The notes under the pieces are model-generated. The model did no database searches. It saw only the letters and a list, made by a program, of their open reading frames with translations, and was not told where the DNA came from. The position numbers and the translations under genes are program-made. This document shows positions 26,091 to 34,740 of a stretch of 64,000 nucleotides of DNA, piece after piece; position 1 is the first letter of the stretch, and every line of letters starts with the position of its first letter. Source of the DNA: Barnesiella merdipullorum (GTDB lineage: Bacteria > Bacteroidota > Bacteroidia > Bacteroidales > Barnesiellaceae); assembly GCA_019116365.1 (NCBI GenBank), contig DXBT01000016.1:1-64000 (forward strand). Reading direction: 5' to 3'.

Positions 26091-26168
26091 AAAAATGTAT
26101 TGCCCTCCCCTCAACGGCCGACAACTGCCGAAATATAAATGTCGGCCCCTATATTTTTACAGGCATTA

Positions 26169-26199
26169 TTTGGTAAGCGAAAGTTTTTTACTACTTTTA
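26169..26199 (+). promoter_or_regulatory. Promoter of the pRiA4b-type gene
   Basis: TTTG (26169-26172), a 19-base spacer and TACTTTTA (26192-26199), one base off TAnnTTTG. This is the classical Bacteroidetes arrangement. Confidence 0.6.
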
Positions 26200-26233
26200 C
26201 ATATCCAAAAAAAGAACTTAATTACACAACATC

Positions 26234-26785
26234 ATGATCTATAAATTCAGAATTGTTTCGGACGAAGTTGACAATTTCAAACGGGAAATCTGCATAGACT
26301 CCGATGCCACCTTTCTCGATTTGCACGATGCCATACTCGACTCGGTGGGCTTCACCAAAGATCAAATGACCTCGTTTTTCATTTGTGACGACGATTGGGA
26401 GAAAAAGACCGAAATCACGCTCGTGGATATGGGTAAGGATTCCGACGAAGATACCTGGATTATGTCTTCGACGCGGCTGAGCGAGCTGATCGAAGACGAG
26501 GGACAACGGCTGGTTTTCGTATTTGACTACATGACCGACCGTATGTTTTTCATGGAATTGAAAGAGATCGAAACAGGCAAAGACCTCGACGCCCCCATCT
26601 GCACGCGCAAAGAGGGAAATCCCCCGCAACAGACCATGGACTTCGACGAGCTGGAGAAGAAGAACGCAGCCAACAGCACATCGGATCTCGACGAAGATTT
26701 CTATGGCGACGAGACCTACGACCCCTCGGAACTCGACGACGAAGGCTTTGCCGACCTGAACATGGACGACGATTACACCTTGTAA
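26234..26785 (+). CDS. pRiA4b ORF-3-like protein with acidic tail
   Basis: 183 residues. The first 110 or so (MIYKFRIVSDEVDNFKREI, ATFLDLHDAILDSVGF, ITLVDMG ... LSELIEDEGQRLVFVFDY) match the pRiA4b ORF-3 / IS1096 passenger-like fold, which in other proteins is followed by different partners. The C-terminal 50 residues are strongly acidic (DLDEDFYGDETYDPSELDDE) and probably disordered. No biochemical role is established that I know of. Single gene, ended by the hairpin at 26810. Confidence 0.75.
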   Translation: MIYKFRIVSDEVDNFKREICIDSDATFLDLHDAILDSVGFTKDQMTSFFICDDDWEKKTEITLVDMGKDSDEDTWIMSSTRLSELIEDEGQRLVFVFDYMTDRMFFMELKEIETGKDLDAPICTRKEGNPPQQTMDFDELEKKNAANSTSDLDEDFYGDETYDPSELDDEGFADLNMDDDYTL

Positions 26786-26809
26786 CACACATACACAGTA
26801 AAAACGGGA

Positions 26810-26845
26810 AGAGGCCCTCACATCAATGTGATGGCCTCTTTTTTT
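26810..26845 (+). terminator. Terminator between convergent genes
   Basis: Arms agaggccctcacat (26810-26823) and atgtgatggcctct (26826-26839), one wobble pair, then a run of T. On the minus strand a T run also follows a few bases away, so it may serve both genes. Confidence 0.75.
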
Positions 26846-26866
26846 CATTCCTTAGCTGTTATCTCG

Positions 26867-27277
26867 CTACTCGACAATGGTGGCTGTAATGCGACGCGAG
26901 CCTCCGTCGTTGCGAAACTCACACAGGTAAATGCCCTGCCAGGTTCCCAAATCGGGACGCCCATTACGGATGGGAATAGTCAGCGAAGCGCCCAACAGCG
27001 AAGCCTTGATATGGGCCGACATATCGTCGTCGCCCTCGCAGGTATGCAGGAAATACGAGGCCCCGTCGGGTACGGCCCGGTCGAAAAACGAGGAGAAATC
27101 GCGACGCACATCGGGATCGGCATTCTCGTTAATGGTGAGAGCCGCCGACGTGTGCTTCATGAAAAGATGGAGCAGTCCCGCCTGTGGCAATTCGGGCAAA
27201 CGGGTAAAAATCTCTTTTGTAACCAAATGGTATCCCCGCTCATAATGGGGTAACGTTATCTCTATCGATCGAACCAT
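26867..27277 (-). CDS. YjbQ / UPF0047 family protein
   Basis: 136 residues from the start at 27277 (MVRSIEITLPHYERGYHLVT). HTSAALTINENADPDVRRD and GTWQGIYLCEFRN are the family signatures with conserved His and Glu. Family members have been described as secondary thiamine-phosphate synthases on weak in vitro activity; the true role is unsettled. It lies 41 bases downstream of a small hypothetical gene and is probably co-transcribed with it. Confidence 0.88.
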   Translation of the reverse strand: MVRSIEITLPHYERGYHLVTKEIFTRLPELPQAGLLHLFMKHTSAALTINENADPDVRRDFSSFFDRAVPDGASYFLHTCEGDDDMSAHIKASLLGASLTIPIRNGRPDLGTWQGIYLCEFRNDGGSRRITATIVE

Positions 27278-27318
27278 AGCTGCATCTCTTTTATTTTGTC
27301 TCCCCTGCAAAAGCAGAG

Positions 27319-27687
27319 TCAGGAATTGTCTTTGCGCATAAGACGATATTTGCACCAGTCATAAAACCTTTTTATCCAGTTGGTAGATTCGGGTTTGAAG
27401 TGGACGGTTACATCAACTTCGTCTCGATTGAAAAACAGAATATACGACGATGAAACAAGAGCCATATGATACTCAAATTTTTCAATACCATAGATATTGC
27501 GCAACAAAATGGTACGGAACGGATTGTCGTTGCTCATTTGAGAAAATGTGATGGTATCGTCGGTCAAAACGACCTGGTACAACTCGCCGCATATAGCCAT
27601 AAACTCATCAAGGTTCAGGCTGACCGGTGATTTGGGCGGCTTCGAATATTTCTTATACAAAGCCTTGATTACTCGTTTCGATATCAT
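27319..27687 (-). CDS. Conserved hypothetical protein
   Basis: 122 residues, basic, no signal peptide or membrane segment. MISKRVIKALYKKYSKPPKSP is followed by a mixed alpha/beta region with VVLTDDTITFSQMSNDNPFRTILLRNIYGI. I do not recognise the family; the sequence has ordinary coding character and a clear start preceded by AT-rich DNA. It lies upstream of the yjbQ-like gene in the same direction. Confidence 0.6.
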   Translation of the reverse strand: MISKRVIKALYKKYSKPPKSPVSLNLDEFMAICGELYQVVLTDDTITFSQMSNDNPFRTILLRNIYGIEKFEYHMALVSSSYILFFNRDEVDVTVHFKPESTNWIKRFYDWCKYRLMRKDNS

Positions 27688-28002
27688 AGCACATTAAAAT
27701 ATAAACATAAGCACTCTTAATTTCTGGATAAATATACATATGAATAACTATATAATCTCGTCCCCATTAAGTTTTTTTCTTAAAGTTAATATATCGGCAC
27801 AACTAAATACAAACATTAACGCACAAATAGTTAATATCATAACACTCTCACTCCAAACAATTTAGTCCCCTTCGAATTGGTCCAGGACATTACCCCGACT
27901 ATCGAGGAACCGTACTATTCCATACTCTGGTTTCAATAAAAATTACCAATCACTATCCTACCAAGCAAGAAGTAACACACTACACAAACGGTTGCCAAGA
28001 CA
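27688..28002. other. AT-rich gene-free region
   Basis: 315 bases, noticeably richer in A and T than the surroundings, without a coding frame or strong hairpin. It contains the unmarked promoter of the small gene ending at 27319 and the 3' side of the MscS operon. I see nothing else in it. Confidence 0.4.
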
Positions 28003-29250
28003 TCACGACAAATGGTCTTTCAATGTTTGAAAGTCGTAACTGCCCGGCGACTGATAGATGCGCAGGCCAAACTCCCGAGTCATACCCAAGGTGTGATCCA
28101 TCAAGTCGGCAGCCACACCTTCATAAGCCTTCCAGGTTTTCTCGGTCGAGAAGAGGTACAACTCCACAGGTAGTCCCTTCTCGGCCATGGGCAGATAGCG
28201 CACCATATACAGCAAATCGGAATTCGACTTACCCATTTGCCTGATATAATTCTCGAGATAAATTCTAAACAACATGCTGTTTGTCACCCGCAGTTCCTCG
28301 GCTCGAAACAGATTTCCCTCATCGCGGGCCTCGGCCATAGCCTGCAAGCGCTGCGAAACAAACTCGCCCAGCAAGAAGTTCGATTCAAACCGGCGAAGTT
28401 CCTCTTCGCTCAGAAACGCAATGCTGTTTACATCGAGTAGAATCTGCCGCGAAATACGGCGCCCCCCACTCTCGAACATGCTGCGCCAGTTGGTAAACGA
28501 CCCCGACACCAGCGCATAGGGCGGAATGGTCGTAGTCGTATTGTCAAAGTTCAAGACCTTCACCGTGTTGAGCGTCACATCCTGCACAATACCATTGGCA
28601 TTGTGGGCCGGAGCCGTAATCCAGTCGCCCTTGTGCAGCATGTTGTTGGCCGAAAGCTGTATGCCGGCGACAAAACCCAGAATCGTATCTTTGAAAATCA
28701 ACATGAGCACGGCAGCCGAAGCTCCCAAGCCGGCAAACAACCGGGCCGGCGACTCATCGATAATGGTACCTACAATGGCTATGAAACCCACCGAAAAAAT
28801 AATCACCTGCAACGTCTGTACCCCACCTTTTATGGGATAATGCCGCAAATCTTCCCGCTCGTTGAGGATATCGAGGAAGGCATTCAGCATACCGTTCAGG
28901 AAACGGAGTATCAAAGCAATAATATAGACTTTGCAGATGCGCTCGGCCAAGATAAACCAGCTGCTTCCCAGCTCAAAAGCCGAGGGCAAAAAGGCATACA
29001 GAATAAAAGCCGGAGCCAGGGCTGCCAACCGGGCCACCACGTTTTTGTCATACAGGTGATCGTCCCACTCAAATTTGGTGCGGCGAATAACCGGCAGCAG
29101 CAACTTATTGATGAGCAGCTTACAAAGAATATCGCACACGAAGGCAATCAGCACAATCAACGCCACATAGATGAGGGTATGCCACACCACCGTGTCGTCA
29201 AAAAAGAGGCCGGCAGCCGAGTGCAAAATATTTTCTATCGATTCCAACAT
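28003..29250 (-). CDS. MscS-family mechanosensitive channel
   Basis: 415 residues. About five membrane helices in the first 210 residues lead into the pore helix and beta domain: ARLFAGLGASAAVLMLIFKD, GFVAGIQLSANNMLHKGDWI and IPPYALVSGSFTNWR. The enlarged N-terminus resembles YbdG-type members more than small MscS. Such inner-membrane channels open on hypo-osmotic stress. It is the last gene of a six-gene unit running from 32636 and starts 12 bases after the DUF6048 gene. Confidence 0.9.
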   Translation of the reverse strand: MLESIENILHSAAGLFFDDTVVWHTLIYVALIVLIAFVCDILCKLLINKLLLPVIRRTKFEWDDHLYDKNVVARLAALAPAFILYAFLPSAFELGSSWFILAERICKVYIIALILRFLNGMLNAFLDILNEREDLRHYPIKGGVQTLQVIIFSVGFIAIVGTIIDESPARLFAGLGASAAVLMLIFKDTILGFVAGIQLSANNMLHKGDWITAPAHNANGIVQDVTLNTVKVLNFDNTTTTIPPYALVSGSFTNWRSMFESGGRRISRQILLDVNSIAFLSEEELRRFESNFLLGEFVSQRLQAMAEARDEGNLFRAEELRVTNSMLFRIYLENYIRQMGKSNSDLLYMVRYLPMAEKGLPVELYLFSTEKTWKAYEGVAADLMDHTLGMTREFGLRIYQSPGSYDFQTLKDHLS

Positions 29251-29262
29251 AACCTTTGCTTT

Positions 29263-30057
29263 TTATTCCACGGCAGGAGTAGTCTCGACACCCTTCTTCT
29301 CTTTTTTCTTGTCGAAGGAGAAACGATACCCTACCGTATAGGTAAACCCAAACGGCGACCCTTCGGGCCCGAATCCCGGGATAAACCAAGGTTGGGAGCG
29401 CTCATTCTTTTTGTAACCAAACATCATGCGGTAACGCACCGTCCAACCCATGTAAAAGTTTTTATAGACCTGCACACGCAGTCCGCCCAACAGTTCGCCC
29501 CAGTGGGCCCACGACTTCTGACCGGCGATGCGCAGTTGCTCGGTCTCCTCCCAATACGACGACTCCATCGTCACGTTGTCGATATCGTAGGTAAAGACCG
29601 AGAATCCATACCTGAGACCAATATAGAAGAAACTCATCGCCTCCTTGTTGTAGCCAAAGTTGTAGTTCATACCCACGCGGTTGTAGAGCGAAGGTTTGGT
29701 GCGATAGGTAAAATTCAACTCCTCGGGAGTATTGTCGGCATAGCCCACACCAATCTCCCACACCGGGAAGAATCGGTTGTGCAGGTCGAGTTCGGCTGCA
29801 ATTTCATAATTGCCATAGCTCTGGCCAAACAGTTTGGTCACTCCGTCGATAATGTTCACATTCAACGTGAGGCCGTTGAAAAGCGGATAGAGATATCCCT
29901 TGATCTCGGGCTCCTCAGGCTGAGGAGCGGCCACACTATCGGGCTGCTGGGTAGTCACCGTGTCGCGCCGGGCCGTGGGATCGACCGGCGTAATGCGGCG
30001 CTGAGCCATCGACGAGAGTACCGTCAGCAAGAACAATATGAATAGTTTACTCCTCAT
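29263..30057 (-). CDS. DUF6048 family outer-membrane-like protein
   Basis: 264 residues from the start at 30057 (MRSKLFILFLLTVLSSMAQ, a signal peptide). A Pro/Gln/Thr-rich linker is followed by barrel-like strands (YEIAAELDLHNRFFPVWEIGVGY, FYIGLRYGFSVFTYDI, YTVGYRFSFD). I assign the DUF6048 family from memory of the DUF6452-DUF6048 gene pair in Bacteroidales. The start overlaps the end of the DUF6452 gene by 11 bases. Function unknown; an outer membrane location is inferred. Confidence 0.7.
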   Translation of the reverse strand: MRSKLFILFLLTVLSSMAQRRITPVDPTARRDTVTTQQPDSVAAPQPEEPEIKGYLYPLFNGLTLNVNIIDGVTKLFGQSYGNYEIAAELDLHNRFFPVWEIGVGYADNTPEELNFTYRTKPSLYNRVGMNYNFGYNKEAMSFFYIGLRYGFSVFTYDIDNVTMESSYWEETEQLRIAGQKSWAHWGELLGGLRVQVYKNFYMGWTVRYRMMFGYKKNERSQPWFIPGFGPEGSPFGFTYTVGYRFSFDKKKEKKGVETTPAVE

Positions 30058-30583
30058 CGGGTTCGGTGGTTTGAACGGTATAAAACAGGCGTACACTCTC
30101 CACGTCCTTATTGGTAATCTCGGGCACAGTCACAGCCACCGAGTCGAGCACATTGCGGGTGTAGCGGCAAGTCTCAATGTTGAAGTTGTACATGGCGCCA
30201 CAATCGATCGACTCGAAATAGGGATAGGCCTGATAAACGAAAGTGAGCGTGTCGTTGTAGCGGGGTGACGAGAGTGAGTGCTGCAAATACTGGATGACAT
30301 ATTGCGTGGAGTCTTGCGTAAAGCGCAAGGGCAGATAGACCTGAGTCACGGCAACAGCCGAATCGAGCAGCATCGAGTCGTTGGGCTGCCCTATCCCGTA
30401 AATCGAAATCGAGTCAACCACCAGGGCCAACTCCTGACCTCCGTAGGAATAGAACTGTGCCAGAGGTATGCTGTTGCGGTTTTCCACACAGCCATCGCTG
30501 CCGCAGCTGCCCAACAAGAGCAGCCCGACACCCAGGCACAAGCCTCCGGCCACACGGGAAACTTTCGTCAGAAACGATCCCAT
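30047..30583 (-). CDS. DUF6452 family lipoprotein
   Basis: 178 residues with a lipoprotein signal peptide (lipobox LGSC, Cys27) followed by CGSDGCVENRNSIPLAQFYS. The remainder is beta-rich with SIYGIGQPNDSMLLDSA. It overlaps the nitroreductase gene upstream by 16 bases and the DUF6048 gene downstream by 11, implying coupled translation and probably joint function with the DUF6048 barrel. Function unknown. Confidence 0.72.
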   Translation of the reverse strand: MGSFLTKVSRVAGGLCLGVGLLLLGSCGSDGCVENRNSIPLAQFYSYGGQELALVVDSISIYGIGQPNDSMLLDSAVAVTQVYLPLRFTQDSTQYVIQYLQHSLSSPRYNDTLTFVYQAYPYFESIDCGAMYNFNIETCRYTRNVLDSVAVTVPEITNKDVESVRLFYTVQTTEPDEE

Positions 30584-31101
30584 TTCACTACATCGTTAAG
30601 CGGTTTGCGCTTACGCTCCGTCTCGGTTGCATCGGCCGGATAGCCTACCGGCAAGAGTACCACAGGCTCCCACGACACAGGCAGATTCAGCACCTCGCGG
30701 CAACGAGCCACATCGAAGTTACACACCCAGCAAGCGCCCAACCCCTGCTCGACAGCAGCCAGAGCCAGATGCTCGGTAGCGATAGCTACATCGACATCGC
30801 AGAAGTCTTTGCCATCGGAGGCCCGTTTCCACGAAGCCTCGTGATTGCCACAAACGACAATACAGGCCGGAGCCGAGGCGAACCACTCGCGCGGATAGCA
30901 CCCGTTGAGAGCCTTCAACTGCTCGGGATCACGCACGACCACAAAGCACCACGGCTGGAAGTTCACGGCCGACGGTGCCAACCGGGCCACCTCAAGCATA
31001 TATTCGAGTTTGGCGCGCTCTACTGGAGCGGGAGCAAAAGCGCGCACCGACTTGCGCGCCTTTACCAGCGCCATCAAATCGGGATACTTCTTTTCATTCA
31101 T
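30568..31101 (-). CDS. Nitroreductase family protein
   Basis: 177 residues, the compact form of the FMN nitroreductase fold. ARKSVRAFAPAPVERAKLE and APSAVNFQPWCFVVV are the FMN-phosphate and ring-binding blocks, and LGACWVCNFDVARCREVL with VVLLPVGYPADATE closes the fold. It is an NAD(P)H-dependent flavoprotein, probably a dimer, with unknown substrate. It starts 25 bases after the glycosyltransferase gene in the same unit. Confidence 0.88.
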   Translation of the reverse strand: MNEKKYPDLMALVKARKSVRAFAPAPVERAKLEYMLEVARLAPSAVNFQPWCFVVVRDPEQLKALNGCYPREWFASAPACIVVCGNHEASWKRASDGKDFCDVDVAIATEHLALAAVEQGLGACWVCNFDVARCREVLNLPVSWEPVVLLPVGYPADATETERKRKPLNDVVKWDRF

Positions 31102-31126
31102 ATGAGTCCGTATCTTGGTTTCACAA

Positions 31127-32080
31127 TTATTTCAGTTCGGTCTCTATCTGGTAGTTGTTGCGCTCGCTCGAGTTGCGCGAGATAAGCTCGCCTACAAAAC
31201 CAGCCAGGAACAGCTGAGTACCCAGAATCATGGCCGTGAGGGCCAGATAGAAATAGGGCGAATCGGTCACCAACCGGTAAGGCAGCCCGTTGTAGAGGCA
31301 ATAGAGTTTGTTGGCACCCACAACAATCACGGCAATAAATCCCAGCACAAACATCAAGCTGCCCAGCAGTCCGAAGAAGTGCATGGGTTTCACCCCGAAA
31401 CGCGAGAAGAACCACAGTGTGATGAGGTCGAGATATCCATTTACAAAACGATCCAGACCGAATTTGGTTTTGCCATACTTGCGGGCCTGGTGGTGCACGG
31501 CCTTCTCACCTATCTTGTTATACCCGGCATTCTTGGCCAGGTAGGGAATATAGCGGTGCATATCGCCATAGACCTCGATATTCTTCACCACCTCTTTCTT
31601 GTAGGCCTTCAGTCCGCAGTTGAAGTCGTGCAGATTTTTGATGCCCGACACCTTGCGGGCCGTGGCGTTGAAAAGTTTGGTAGGTATCGTCTTGGAGAGC
31701 GGGTCGTAGCGTTTCTTTTTCCACCCCGACACCAGGTCATAGCCATCGACCGTGATCATGCGGTAGAGTTCGGGAATCTCGTCGGGACTGTCCTGCAAGT
31801 CGGCATCCATGGTAATGACCACGTCGCCTTCGGCACGCAGGAAGCCCGTGTAGAGGGCCGGCGACTTGCCATAATTGCGACGGAACTTCACCCCCTTGAT
31901 GCAGGGATTCTTCTCCCGCAACGACTCGATTACCTGCCACGAGTTATCGGTACTGCCGTCGTTGATAAACCATATCTCGTATGTAAACTTGTTGGCGGCC
32001 ATCACCCGCTCGATCCACGCTGCCAGTTCGGGCAGCGATTCGGCCTCGTTATACAAAGGTACGATTACCGAAATATCCAT
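31127..32080 (-). CDS. Family 2 glycosyltransferase, polyprenyl-phosphate type (GtrB/DPM1-like)
   Basis: 317 residues from the start at 32080 (MDISVIVPLYNEAESLPEL). The catalytic GT-A domain shows INDGSTDNSW and MDADLQDSPDEIPELY (the metal-binding DxD-type region). Two C-terminal membrane helices (about 235-260 and 270-300) are typical of enzymes that move a sugar from a nucleotide donor to undecaprenyl phosphate at the cytoplasmic face of the membrane. Its product would feed lipid or surface polysaccharide modification. It starts 4 bases after the DUF4199 gene. Confidence 0.88.
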   Translation of the reverse strand: MDISVIVPLYNEAESLPELAAWIERVMAANKFTYEIWFINDGSTDNSWQVIESLREKNPCIKGVKFRRNYGKSPALYTGFLRAEGDVVITMDADLQDSPDEIPELYRMITVDGYDLVSGWKKKRYDPLSKTIPTKLFNATARKVSGIKNLHDFNCGLKAYKKEVVKNIEVYGDMHRYIPYLAKNAGYNKIGEKAVHHQARKYGKTKFGLDRFVNGYLDLITLWFFSRFGVKPMHFFGLLGSLMFVLGFIAVIVVGANKLYCLYNGLPYRLVTDSPYFYLALTAMILGTQLFLAGFVGELISRNSSERNNYQIETELK

Positions 32081-32084
32081 ATTC

Positions 32085-32636
32085 CTATTGTTTTGTAAGA
32101 TTTGACTTAGCACGCTGTTTGACAAGCCAGGCTATCGCAGCCGACAGCAACGACCCGAAAAACATATTCACCCACATACGCTCTACCACGACCGACATCG
32201 GCGAGGGCACATTGCCTTTCTCGACTCCCTCTTTGAGGGCTTCGAGCAGCGAGGGGTCTTTGGCCATGAGGTTCAACGACTCCATGAGCGCAACGGCCGA
32301 CTGGAACTGCACCTTGATGTACTCGGGGTTGATATAGACGTAATAGATATATTGGGCCAGACTGCTGATGAGCGACGTGAAGAAAAAGAGCATGATGCCC
32401 ATCATCCACAACTGGGCGAAGTAGCACTTCAAGCCGTTCATCACATCATACTTGCGCATTGCACGATAAACCACGATCGGGATACACAGCAACATGAGCA
32501 AAGAGACTGTGTTACAGAAAAAGGAGTCCATGCTCCACACCTCGAACACAAACTTTACCACAAAGTAGAGTCCCATATATACACCCCACTCCATCGCAAA
32601 TTGCACGATACTTTTCTGCTCTTCGTTTTTTACCAT
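32085..32636 (-). CDS. DUF4199 family membrane protein
   Basis: 183 residues from the start at 32636 (MVKNEEQKSIVQFAMEWGVYMG). Four hydrophobic segments (about 12-32, 38-55, 75-98 and 152-172) make it a small inner-membrane protein; a longer frame upstream is untranslated leader. In Bacteroidetes DUF4199 proteins are often found directly ahead of a family 2 glycosyltransferase, as here with a 4-base gap, so a role in the same glycosylation step is likely. Function not established. Confidence 0.8.
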   Translation of the reverse strand: MVKNEEQKSIVQFAMEWGVYMGLYFVVKFVFEVWSMDSFFCNTVSLLMLLCIPIVVYRAMRKYDVMNGLKCYFAQLWMMGIMLFFFTSLISSLAQYIYYVYINPEYIKVQFQSAVALMESLNLMAKDPSLLEALKEGVEKGNVPSPMSVVVERMWVNMFFGSLLSAAIAWLVKQRAKSNLTKQ

Positions 32637-32669
32637 CCGATACTCTTTTTCTGCATATACATTAGCGTA

Positions 32670-32677
32670 CAAAGGTA
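32670..32677 (-). promoter_or_regulatory. -7 box of the six-gene DUF4199-to-MscS operon
   Basis: TACCTTTG on the minus strand, a full consensus match, about 34 bases before the DUF4199 start codon. Confidence 0.55.
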
Positions 32678-32814
32678 TCACTTTTACCGCAATATTCATA
32701 TGCGGCAGGGGCAAAATCGTTGCTCGTGCCACAAAATAAATATCACCCGACCGGGACAAAACAGGAAGAGTCGTGAAAAAAGAGCGATAAATTACCATTC
32801 TCGAAAAAAAGTAT

Positions 32815-32822
32815 TACTTTTG
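32815..32822 (+). promoter_or_regulatory. -7 box ahead of the cobalamin riboswitch
   Basis: TACTTTTG, full consensus match. Transcription would begin at about 32829, right at the first base-paired part of the riboswitch. Confidence 0.6.
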
Positions 32823-32825
32823 CAG

Positions 32826-32998
32826 ACGATTGGTTCCAACAGGCCCTTCGGGTCTCGAGGATTAAAAGGGAATCGGGTGAAAATCCCGGACAGTCCCGCT
32901 GCTGTGAAGCTCTACCAACCACTCGAATTCTACACGCCACTGATCCATGTATCGGGAAGGCATCGAGTGGGGAGTCAGTCAGAAGACCTGCCATCGAT
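32826..32998 (+). promoter_or_regulatory. Cobalamin (AdoCbl-type) riboswitch
   Basis: The conserved blocks appear in order: ttaaaagggaa (32862), gggtgaaaatcccggaca (32875), gtcccgctgctgtgaag (32892), ccactg (32937), gggaaggc (32954) and agtcagaagacctgcc (32974). This is the B12-box riboswitch of btu and cob operons; cobalamin binding represses the genes downstream. Here it precedes two BtuG-like lipoprotein genes, with an unusually long 260-base stretch between the aptamer and the first start codon. Confidence 0.93.
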
Positions 32999-32999
32999 T

Positions 33000-33260
33000 T
33001 TTATTTTTAATCGAGCCCGCGGACAGGACGGTTAAATGTACAAGGTTAAACGCTTTATAATTTTTGTAGGTTTTTCAGGCCGTTCATAACTCCTCATGGA
33101 GTATGAAGCTTCTTGTATCTGCCCAGGCATCCATCGACACGTCCCCGACTTTGGGTCGGAAGAGTGACGAGAGGATTTACATTGCCTGCCTCTCCCAAGT
33201 CTCTGGCTCACAAGTTATCAACAATAGAGCTGAACCATAAACATTTACATAAAGAATAAG
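33000..33260 (+). other. Long leader between riboswitch and first gene
   Basis: 260 bases without a convincing gene. It holds a short stem tcgatt/aatcga (about 32994-33014) at the aptamer end. A stronger hairpin follows at 33083-33107 (ttcataactcc / ggagtatgaa, one bulged base), and then a small ccgac/gtcgg hairpin (33145-33159). None is followed by a T run. It may hold the expression platform, a second RNA element, or the scar of a deleted gene. Confidence 0.4.
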
Positions 33261-34719
33261 ATGAAGACAGTAAGAAAAACTTGGGGGGGTGCTGCTGGTT
33301 GCAGTAGCTCTGGTAATGGGCAGTTGCTCGAAAGAGAAGGATGAACCTATTCCTGCTCCGAAATTTGAATGGACGACAGATATCGCGACCGATATGCCGG
33401 TATTTGTCGTTCCCGATACCAAAGTCGAGATTGGCTATGCCGCCGAATATGTGCAATCGGTTACAACAGGATCCTTGCCCAACGGGTGGAACGTAAAGGT
33501 GAATGAAGGAACTCAAAAGATTGAAATCTCAGCAACAGCCGACGCCGAAACCAAAGCCACACTGGAGGTTACGATAACGGGTAACGACGGGAAGCCTCTC
33601 TCGCAGCATGTGGAACTTTATTGCTTGAATACGTTTGACGATCCGGCCGGAGTCTTCGTTCTTAACGAAGGAAACATGACCACCGAGAACGGTTCGCTCA
33701 CCTGGATTTCGCCCGAGGGGTATGTGCTGGACGATGCCTACAAAACGGTCAATGGCTCCGAGCTGGGTAATGTGGCTCAAGACATGGCCATCTATGACGG
33801 ACAGATTTATATCATCTCGCAAAATGGCAACAAGAACCCGAACGGCACAACGTTCGAGAACGACGGCATGCTGGTGATTGCCGATGCCCATACCTTGAAA
33901 CGGACGGCCGCTTTCACCAACGACGACCTCCAAGGGCTCGACTGGCCTACACATATCGCAGTACTCGATGCCCAGCATCTATACATTCGCGACAACGCCG
34001 GCATCTATCGCTTCGACCCGACGACCAAGACGCTGACCTTCATAACCGGCTCCGACGGTGCTCCCAAAAGCCGTTTCGTCACAATGGGAGGTAAAGCCTA
34101 TACCTTCAAGTCGGGCTATTCGAGCAAGCTTCTCGAGATTTCGACCGAGAGCGATGCCGTGACTTCAATTTCGTTCCCTTACAGCATCCCCTGCATGATC
34201 AACCGGGTGCTGGGTATTCAAGGTGCCGATGATGGCCGCATGTGGGTAATGACCTCTACTTCGACTACTGTCGGCTCGGGACAGACGGCCATCGGGAAAT
34301 TCAACCTCTCGGACCGCTCGATGATTCAGCGGCGAATCGGGGTTGAGCCGGGTGTAGGCTCATCGGGCGAGGCTTTTGCCGCCTATGGCAACAACCTCTA
34401 CTATGCCGATGGCGTGACCGTCTATTGCCTGCCCTTCGACGAAAGCGAAGACCTCAAAGCCGATTCGGGTCTCGAGGCCGAGCAATGGATGGTAGATCTT
34501 TCGGCTTTGGACAAGAACGCCGGGCTGCGCTACAACGGGCTGGGAGTACATCCCACATCGGGACGTGTCTATATCAATACCATCAAATCGTATGCCCTCT
34601 TTGGACAGAATCAGATCTGGGGCTTCGACTTCGCCACCAGTACCAAGGCTCCGGCCGTCAAATATGAGAATTATACCAATTTCCCTGCCGGCTTCTATTT
34701 CCCTGCCGGTCGTCAATAA
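33261..34719 (+). CDS. BtuG-like DUF5074 surface lipoprotein, frameshifted at a 7-G tract
   Basis: The natural start is the ATG at 33261 (MKTVRKTWG), but the seven G at 33283-33289 put the rest out of frame. With six G the protein would read on into VLLVAVALVMGSCS, a complete lipoprotein signal with lipobox MGSC. As written, only a GTG at 33289 opens the main frame, giving 476 residues with a signal peptide lacking its basic start; an in-frame TAA at 33271 excludes other starts. The mature part has an Ig-like domain (about 25-110), then a beta-propeller starting FVLNEGNMTTENGSLTWISP, the DUF5074 signature. Bacteroides BtuG proteins of this type bind cobamides at the surface with BtuB. Riboswitch control supports that role. 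Confidence 0.8.
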
Positions 34720-34740
34720 ATCTTGTAAAATATTTGAACG

